In this document: piece by piece, positions 56,301-64,000 of the stretch
Numbering within the stretch: position 1 is the stretch's first letter
Layout: the number at the start of each line of letters is the position of its first letter
From: Trichoplusia ni
Lineage: Eukaryota > Arthropoda > Insecta > Lepidoptera > Noctuidae
Assembly: GCF_003590095.1 (NCBI RefSeq)
Contig: NC_039489.1
Location: 3,782,001 to 3,846,000 of the forward strand
Direction: 5' to 3'
Length of the DNA: 64,000 bases
Notes under the pieces: model-generated
What the model was told of the DNA's origin: nothing
Database searches by the model: none
The model's input: only the letters and a program-made list of their open reading frames with translations
Made by a program: the position numbers and the translations under genes

Positions 56301-58060
56301 AAAATACATCACTATGAAAAAACATCGAAATAGTATAGGTATGTGTCACAATCCTTGGCTGTTTTCAGACAGATACTGTCGCTGACAGATAAACGGAAAG
56401 CTTTTACGTTACAGGCCCCCTATACTGTCATTTAATTAAGGACTCTAGTCTCGGTTATATAGAGCTTGTTTTTCAGCGTGTTTCTAACATCGAATCAGGA
56501 TTAGTCGGCTCGTTACAGCAGCGCTCCCTGCCCTTAACCTTCTATTATAATCTAATCTGATTACACATTGTCCGGCTTCATTGATTGACGGGGACTCTCA
56601 TTATTTACATTCACAACGAATTAAAACTAACTCGATTGCTATAAATAGTAAATAGTAGCAGTGAGTTTCTTTATGCCCATGATTATTCTGCATGTGTGTG
56701 GTACCGCGACAAAATGATTCACTTTTTTTTTTCGTCAGGAGCCTTTTTTTAACAGTAAGCTCCTGATAATCTTCTAAATGCTTTAAATTCAGAACTTTTC
56801 TGATCTCCTCATGTCAAATATCTATTACTTCTTCATCTAATGCAGTTATTAAGTATACCTATTTTAGAGTTAATACTGAATAGCTTTTCGCATTAAAATA
56901 TTGTCAGTCATACAAAAATAATTATGTAGCCAAGAGTCGCAGGTTTGCGTCCTGGCTGTATACGCCAATTGTGTCTCTTACTCGTGTCTTCTTGACAATT
57001 ATTCTCTTAGTTAGGACTTTGCAACCAAAATTTGGTAACTTATCCATACAAATTGAACCTGTAACAATTTGCAAAACATGCCAGCTCACTCAACCTCTAA
57101 ACAACAACAGCAAACAGTAAACAAAAACAAAAAAACTCTCAATCATTTGTAAACATTATCAGACAAAACAATGCAAAATTATTCTTTAAACACACTACAG
57201 AAATGTCAATCTTATGACTACACAGTTAAGGTTAAAAATACCCTTCTAAAGTGCAGTCCTCATTTAATTCTGAATACGCTAATCGAATTTGACTTTTAAA
57301 ACATGGCATATAAAGTTGAAATTTAAATGTGAGATCTGTGTTCTAGTTTCGCTAAGTGATTTGTCTCGCGTTGCCTAGCAACGCATAAACAAGGATTTTC
57401 TTTGTGTTCTGACTTTCAAGTGACACTATCAATTTCCGGCTTTCTTTGTTCTGATTACAGTGCTGAATAATATGTGGCAGTTTCTACATTTCATCGTGTT
57501 ATTTTATGCGAGAGATAAAAACTGTGATTGATTATAAATTGACCAATAAAAATTACCAAACCTTTTAAGAGTTCAGGGACCCATAAAAGTTATAGGCAAG
57601 CATTTAAATGAGATAATAGGGATGATGACATTTTTTTTTTGCAGTGTCCGTCTTGTAGTTTTTTGTATAATAATGGATACGTATTTTTTAATTTGTCCCG
57701 CAAACATAAATTTACCAAATTACAGTGAATGAAACTTACGCGTGACGTCACGATTGAGTATAAATTTTACTCTATCGTAACGTCACAAGCCCGGTCTCCT
57801 AAACTTTAAAGCAGTTAATCTTTGTCAATTCTAGTTTTTCTGAAAAGGGAAAAAATACGTGTCTCATACTTTTCAATTATCTAACTGAGGGACGAATGAG
57901 ATTTTTTTATACCCAGTCATCATCCCTATTATTAAGGTAGAGACAAAACTAGAAACTAGTCTGGTTATGTTCTCCATATAGATTCGGTAATTGTGATATC
58001 GAACCAAACCATTATCAAGTAGCGATTGATTTTTATCAACGAACATCGATCGAGTGTACT
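53311..58060. other. Probable intron, middle part
   Basis: AT-rich. No gene, RNA or clear repeat family recognised; a weak B-box-like string near 56936-56955 is too short to call. Confidence 0.45.
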
Positions 58061-58069
58061 AGTAAAAGA

Positions 58070-58200
58070 TTGCGAGGATATTTGAAAGTATAAATGTTTG
58101 CTAATTTTTCTGAAACTGTTAGACCAATTTTGATGGAATTTGATTTGAAGTTCATCGACCATTTTAATCCGGAGTAACAACGCGGGGGATAGCTAGTCTT
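58070..58200 (+). repeat. Retroposon-tail-like repeat
   Basis: Words ccaattttgatggaatttga and cgcgggggatagctagt are typical of a repeat tail found throughout Lepidoptera. Single copy in this window. Confidence 0.45.
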
Positions 58201-59411
58201 ACCGTCTTAGATAAGATAGTGAGCAACAGTAAATTTTAAAATGACTATTTGAAACCAAAAAGGTCTTAAACTGCCAACCTGTTTGGTCCCCACCACGGTA
58301 ACAAAAGCCTAACGAATATAATTCATAAGTCATCAATTATAGTTAGTTCCCGTGTCTACACTCGAAGCGAGAAAAAATAAACTAATAAATCACTACCTAT
58401 ACGAATAGTCGCTTTATCTGTCTCGCGTAGGGTTGGCACTGCGTAGATGATGTATTTATTTTTATACACTTACACATACGAGGGTGCTTTGAGTTCGACA
58501 TTACTGTCAGTGGCATCATTTAAAGTAACCAAAGATGTTTTTTTTGTGAATACAAAATTAGTCATGAGTGGTCTTGACTATTTGATAAAAAATGTTCTAA
58601 GATAGTCTCCATAAAAGGCGCCCGAGGTTTCTTTATTTTTTAAATATATGCCGTACTATTGACCGGTTTCATAAACAGTTTAATTTAACTCCTTCCTTAT
58701 TGCCTGCTTTGCACATAAAGAAACAAGTTTTTAATGTGATTGACCAATTAACAAGGACGGTAACGAAGTCGCTTGTCCATTTATGCAAAACCCTATTAAA
58801 ATAATACTTGATTGGAGTGTGTGACAGCCCTACGGCCGACTCCATTGTCAAGGCCAACAAAGCTATGTCGTCCACGCCCATACATCACAGATTGCCGTCA
58901 GCTTTGTATATCTGTGTGTCACGATACTTATTATACTTATATCATTTGTGTACATACATTTAAGGTCATAGCAATAAGCATCGAACAAAAAAGTCTCAGA
59001 CTAAAAGAATTTGTTTTACCTAGTACCTGTTCTGTTGTTCTATTTTCGCCCCTGTTTTGCCATTGCTGGACAATCACTGTACTCTCTACGCATGTTCCTA
59101 CTACTTGCAAAGCTATCTTTTGATTCACAAATTAAACAAAAATTGTGACAGCATTACAGCAAGCAACAATCCATGCCTATAAAGTGTTCTAAAAAAAACT
59201 TCTTAATAATCCTACAACCGGCAGTTTGGCGTCCTCCTAAAGCAGTCTTAAGATAAATCCTTTCTTAGCAACTCGAGAAAACAATCAAAGAGATCTAAAA
59301 ATCCTTATCGCACTTTCACAGTAAACATTGCTCTTATCTTATCAGCTAACATAGCATTTGAATTTATTTTTATTAAACAATCGGAGCGTTTAACAATAGT
59401 TTTATTTTTAG
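58201..59411. other. Probable intron sequence, no gene supported
   Basis: AT-rich with one GC-richer island at 58815-58890 (open on + for about 100 codons from 58812) that lacks any domain or matching splice phase. Confidence 0.4.
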
Positions 59412-59610
59412 TTCACGTCACCACGCCATACCCACGTATGCGTGGGTCACGGGTTCGATCCCCGCGTAGGACAAGGAATTGTGTAATCCACGAATGCTTG
59501 CCCTCAGTCTGAGTGACTGTGTGCATGTGACTCGATCGTTTTTGAAACACGCTGCTACACAAGGATTAAATACCTCAATTCGGAACTCAGGATTAAAAAA
59601 AAAAGTTAAA
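59412..59610 (+). repeat. tRNA-derived SINE, copy with partial head
   Basis: caccacgccatacccacg, the B box gggttcgatccccgcgtagg, body gtgtaatccacgaatgcttg and gtgtgcatgtgac, and an A-rich end after ggattaaa. Confidence 0.8.
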
Positions 59611-60424
59611 AAGTCCATATTTTAGTACACATTAACAATGGCTTAAAATAATAAATTAGTGGCAATAACGGCAGCAAATATTGATTTAAGATATCTAGAT
59701 ACTACGACAGTGCGGTATCTTTGAAACATGGTTCTGCACTCCAATGAAGGCGTGGAGAACTAGATAGCATTTTATGTGCTACTTAATCTTCACTTATATT
59801 TCTAGGTATAAAAAAGGACATCTAAAATGTTCTTTTTGAGTTTCGTGCCATTGAAAACCCTTACTAGATCAATTCGGTTTTTTTTTCTTTATAATTGGTG
59901 ACAAGTTACGTGCAATTTTAATTTTGATGCGATGTCAAAGAAAACTATTTACTGAGCTAGTTTAACTGTTAGATTTGTTTTTAATGGATATAGTTATAAA
60001 GTCTGAATTCACTTAAAGTATGTTGATTATTAGATGTATGTCTGGTTTAAATGTGATAATATACGCGAAAAAAATTATTAAGATAAGAAAAAAAACTCCT
60101 TTTTGTTTATAATCCTAACAAACAAAGGATTCCTTATAAAACTTTTAAATACATCAAATCTATAAGACCTCCTTTCAGTAATACAGTGGTGCTTACAAGT
60201 GGTTCGGTCAATTAACACCCGTAATGAGTCGGGTTAAGGCTCTACTGACCTACTAACGTCAATCGATAGAGTGCATACACCTATGTGTTGTACACTGTAT
60301 ACGTTTTACATTGAAACTGGATTCCTGCTAGCAACTCGAAACACTTTGTAGAGCGGCATCTCAATTCCATAGTTATAACAGTATTATTTTAAGAGGTGGT
60401 GCTTTCCTCTAAATATTCTGTGAG
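59611..60424. other. Probable intron sequence, nothing recognised
   Basis: AT-rich sequence without ORFs of note or repeats shared within the window. Confidence 0.5.
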
Positions 60425-60645
60425 ATGTGACCATCAAGTTTAAACGTTTTTGTCCCCAATGGGAAATCAAAAAACTGGCCAACATCCCATGTTCCTCCCT
60501 CTGTCCTTTGTGTACCGAGGCTGCCGTTTCCTGCCTCCGAGCCCTGTTGCCCTCCCCCTGAGCTTGGTGACATCTCTTTGAAGCGTTCTCGGAACACGAA
60601 TGCGCGGTCCGGCACTCCTAGGAACATCCCTACTTTGCAGGGAAG
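60425..60645 (-). repeat. GC-rich island, probably an interspersed repeat, exon-like on the minus strand
   Basis: Two minus-strand frames are open here (100 and 65 codons) and an AG acceptor-like site (tataatttcag) precedes the island on that strand. However, the words catgttcctccctctgtcc and tttgtgtacc align with the 13430 and 49200 repeats, so I favour a repeat over a terminal exon. Confidence 0.35.
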
Positions 60646-61244
60646 AACAGCTGAAATTATACAAATATTGCAGTCATTCACTTTTAGAAAAAATTGTGAT
60701 TTCGAAATCAAAAGTCATGAATGGTTTTGATGAATCCATGGTTGTTTTTGATGTGGCTTAGCGTTCACAAGTAATAAGCTCATTTTACATAGAATCACTT
60801 GTAATTAGTATATCACTAATTACTTTTAACAAGACCATGTAACATGTAGCAGTTAGTTCAGAGTAAAGTTGACCACTAAAGTGTCAATGTTAACTTAACT
60901 GTTGTCGGCGCTGTTGAAGTTATTTGGGACACTAGAGTGTTTGCTAGCACGTGTTGTTTGCGTTGAACTGACACGATTAAAACGGGTCAACAATTAGAAT
61001 TTTATATTAAATGATTTATTTAATAAGTTGTTTTTAAATCGCTTATTTCACTTTATCTATAAAACCGTCAACAAAATCGGTCACGCAATCACCCAGGGTT
61101 CTGATGAAACAAACATAAATATATCTTAACACCGACAAATTGAGGTCCTGCTCCTTTTATAGTCGCGTAATTAAGGCATTGAACAGCTAGACTCATTTCG
61201 ATTTTTCTAGAATCAACCTATCCTCTCTAAAAGCCATATTGGGT

Positions 61245-61385
61245 TTAATCTTTTTTTTCCCGAGGAAATACTCAAGGACTTCCTCTGCCCTGCGGCATGG
61301 TATGCCAGACTCTTACCGGCTAAAACCACCGGAGTGCTTCACCCTTCCCTTGTAACTGAGACCACCGAAACGCGAAGCAAACTAC
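61245..61385. repeat. Interspersed repeat fragment
   Basis: cttcctctgccctgcggcat, gtatgccagactcttaccgg and taaaaccaccggagtgcttc form a GC-rich block of a type widespread in moth genomes. Single clear copy here. Confidence 0.45.
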
Positions 61386-62187
61386 AAAAAATATTGAGTC
61401 TGACCTAACTCAACTATACCATTGACTAAAACGCATTCACTCTGTACTCCAAATAACCGACTCAAATAACTGTTTATTTGGACCAGTGACGTCACAATCC
61501 ATGCCTAAACAACAACACTCATTCTCTTTTTGTAGCACTTAACAATGTTTACCAACATATCATATTACAATAAAGCATTTAGAGACCTTTGAAGTGTCAA
61601 GTCAGTTCCGTACGGGTGTCGACCTTGTTTCAGTTGTAGGTATAATAATAGATATTACATAATATTGTTGTAGTTAGTGTGTAGGCGATAATTGATCTTC
61701 ATTGTGCAGGTGATTTGCAGAAAACCAATAATTAATACAATTTTCAAGTAAGTCTAAAAACTATCTGAAGAATCTTCAAAAACAGACATTTTATTTATTT
61801 TTTCCTTTTCACTATATACATATCTGAATTTTACAAAATCATTAAAAGTTCGTATGATACACAACGATAAAGTCCTCTAAAATCCTCAAACCTTTCACAT
61901 TGCCTAAAATACGAGATTTATTTTCTAGGCAAACATTCAGCAGTAATCACAGACACGAGCCCATCGTATCCAGACCTGTTAACCTAATTACTATGATTCC
62001 AGTCTATACCTGCCGCCATACCGCCTTCGTGACTCCATCAACCGATATTCGTGCTTTATAGCCTCCCTAATGTTGGATCGACATGCTATTTCGTAACATC
62101 TTTTTCATTAAAACTATTGAGATTTATTTTGTTTACTGAATGTGTAACGATAAAGTGTGGTCTTTCGGTCCGGTTCAGGTATAAAAC
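61386..62187. other. Probable intron sequence, nothing recognised
   Basis: AT-rich sequence with no coding or repeat signal. Confidence 0.5.
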
Positions 62188-62385
62188 TGCATGGATAGCC
62201 GAGTGGTATAGGAAATGCTAAACGAACTATGCGCGACGCGTCGCAGGTTCGATCCCCGCATAGGACAAGTGTTTTTGTGATTCACAAATGTTTGTTCTGA
62301 GTGACTGCGCTTGACTTGAATGTTTATGAAACTTCCCGTGATACAAGGATTAAACTAATTAATGCGGGAGGCGAATTTAAGAAAA
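62188..62385 (+). repeat. tRNA-derived SINE, near full copy
   Basis: A box ggatagccgagtggtatagg, B box gcaggttcgatccccgcata, then body gtgattcacaaatgtttgtt, atacaaggattaaac and the end gcgggaggcg. Confidence 0.85.
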
Positions 62386-62879
62386 CCTCAATCTTTTTCA
62401 ATAATAAATCACCTTATTTTCTAAAGCCCCAAAAAGACCTCTTGTGAGAATTAGCATGGAAAGTCCAAAAATAATATTACTTACTTGAGAAAAGTTTGAC
62501 AAGTGAAATTAAAAGTTGCTAATAATTACTGTTTCAATTGAGAATTCCCATATTTGTCACCTTGTATCGAACTAAGCGTTTCTAGTCAGAACTTCTGAGT
62601 CTCTATTAATTGGTGACGCTCGTCAATCAAAACAATAACAATAGCCAACTAAATCACGATTAATTTTAATAAACAGATGTTAAGTGAATTCTCCTTTTCA
62701 TTATGTGATTACTTTTGATAGACCTCATAGTATATGATTAAAGTTTTACTCGAGATTGTCCTTCCGATCATGAACCCAATTAATGAAATCCCATTTAAAC
62801 TGGACTTAGTTTTGTTTTTCTAGCCGAATAAGATCAATAAGTTTGTCTGGATAATCCTGTTTTTGCGTTGGCTTATAGT

Positions 62880-63012
62880 CATTCCAAACTTATTTTTCCT
62901 TTCCCAAGGATCGTGCTCATCACACAATCATTCGTCCTGGGTAAGAATCGAACCCACAACCTCTTTTACCGCACTCTGGTTTCTTACCAACTGGACAGTT
63001 CTACCGCTGAAG
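62880..63012 (-). repeat. Second tRNA-like SINE family, reverse orientation
   Basis: On the minus strand the head reads gcggtagaactgtccagttg (A-box-like) and gtgggttcgattcttaccc (B box), followed by a body unlike the HaSE-like copies. The overlapping short plus ORFs (62863, 62868) are not genes. Confidence 0.55.
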
Positions 63013-64000
63013 GTCTCTTCACATCATACCTATACAGATGTATCAGATGCTCAGGTCACTGCTAATTGGTATTATTTCTCGTATTACGTCACTTCACACG
63101 TTTTAATTGATCGTGATTGTTACTCAGATACTTTACGGATTCTAGAAGCAATTTTTTGCTAAGTTTGAGCCTATTTTACTAGTGTACTGTTCTATTTTAG
63201 ATTTCTAGAGTATTTTTTTTCCAAGTTACTATTTTATTTTTTTATCAACCACTTCTTATATTTGTAACAGTGTACAGCACAACAAATGTAAAGGGCTACA
63301 TCATATCGCCTTCTCTGTTTCACTCATCAAGTTTGTATACTTTGATCTCGCTTTAACAAACTTTTATCTCTTATCCGAAGCACCAAGAAGTGCCTGAAGC
63401 GTCCAAATTACCTTTCTAGCCACGAACCGCCTCGCTCAAATATGTAGTTGTCTTTCGCTCAGTCCTGTCAAAGACTTGTCGAATAGATTCATCTTTCAGT
63501 CATTTTAATAATATTTTACTCATTTCTAAGACTGTCTGAAGATCGACCACTAATACTATTTTTATTATGATTGTGAAAGTCAGACAGATTAATACACGAT
63601 GTAGAGGTATTTCCCTTTATAACCGCAATAAAATTACTTTTTGACCTGATGGTAGGAAATCTTCATACAATGGAGCGCTTTCTTCCAAAGCGATTGTTAA
63701 AATATCTCTTGGCTAGTGCGACTAGTTTTTTTATGTTCACACATACAGATTCATTTGAAGTTTCATATTACGTAACGTCACAAGAAGTTTCGCGTGTCAA
63801 GACAACATTAATACATTACTAATTGACTTTTTGCATGTCATGTGAAGTTTTGGTATGTTTATGTATAATCATGAAATTGTCTTGAATGGATCTCTCATCT
63901 CGTAGTTACACTTCCGATTAATGAGCAGTTTATTTTTTAGAAAGTACGTTTTTAACGGCTTAATAGAAGAAAATTGTTTTAGAGAGCAAACAATACTTTT
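63013..64000. other. Window end, probable intron, nothing recognised
   Basis: AT-rich sequence with no supported feature. Confidence 0.5.

Noticed and set aside
58812..59123. 103-codon ORF as an exon of the signal-peptide gene
   Set aside because: No matching acceptor phase after the exon at 50331 and no recognisable domain.
1..64000. CRISPR array, operon or bacterial feature
   Set aside because: No regularly spaced repeats; the sequence is clearly a spliced insect nuclear genome.

Overview
This is a eukaryotic, AT-rich, intron-rich window that reads as a lepidopteran nuclear genome, most likely a noctuid moth. Three things point there: GT-AG introns of insect type, many copies of a tRNA-derived SINE like those common in noctuids, and an essentially full-length piggyBac element of the type first described from Trichoplusia ni (cabbage looper, Plusiinae). 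The species call is inference. All confident host exons lie on the + strand.

Layout. (1) 1772-16072: the 3' part of a large gene for a type I membrane protein. It has a long acidic extracellular region, a cysteine-free CUB-like domain, one transmembrane helix and a short cytoplasmic tail, with two candidate alternative last exons (15564 and 16036). Its 8.4 kb intron 3 holds a nested, intronless gene for a DUF1295/steroid-reductase-like membrane enzyme (8331-9287), followed by a long in-frame downstream ORF. (2) 20588-30938: an inward-rectifier potassium channel (Kir/Irk family) whose N-terminal exon is missing, probably in the 1000-base run of N at 19453-20452. One intron carries the piggyBac copy (21351-23820) and another a 5'-truncated CR1-like LINE (25575-27240). 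(3) 32806-39109: a second, complete Kir gene in tandem, with a long polar N-terminal extension. The two Kir genes share intron positions and are tandem duplicates. (4) 39663-50272: no host gene seen, only repeats, including an unusual 98-bp-arm inverted repeat (49451-49727). (5) 50273-50331: a signal-peptide first exon of another secreted or membrane protein on +. The rest of the window is probably its first intron (more than 13.6 kb), with SINEs and other repeats.

How the genes relate: the Kir pair would form tetrameric K+ channels (homo- or heteromers). The CUB protein and the reductase-like enzyme have no evident functional link to them beyond position. Items most worth checking: the in-frame ORF after a leaky-looking TAG-CTA stop (9285-9884), the alternative last exons with different PDZ-type C-termini, the long hairpin at 49.5 kb, the 5S-rRNA-like head of a dispersed repeat, and the piggyBac copy with a late frameshift.
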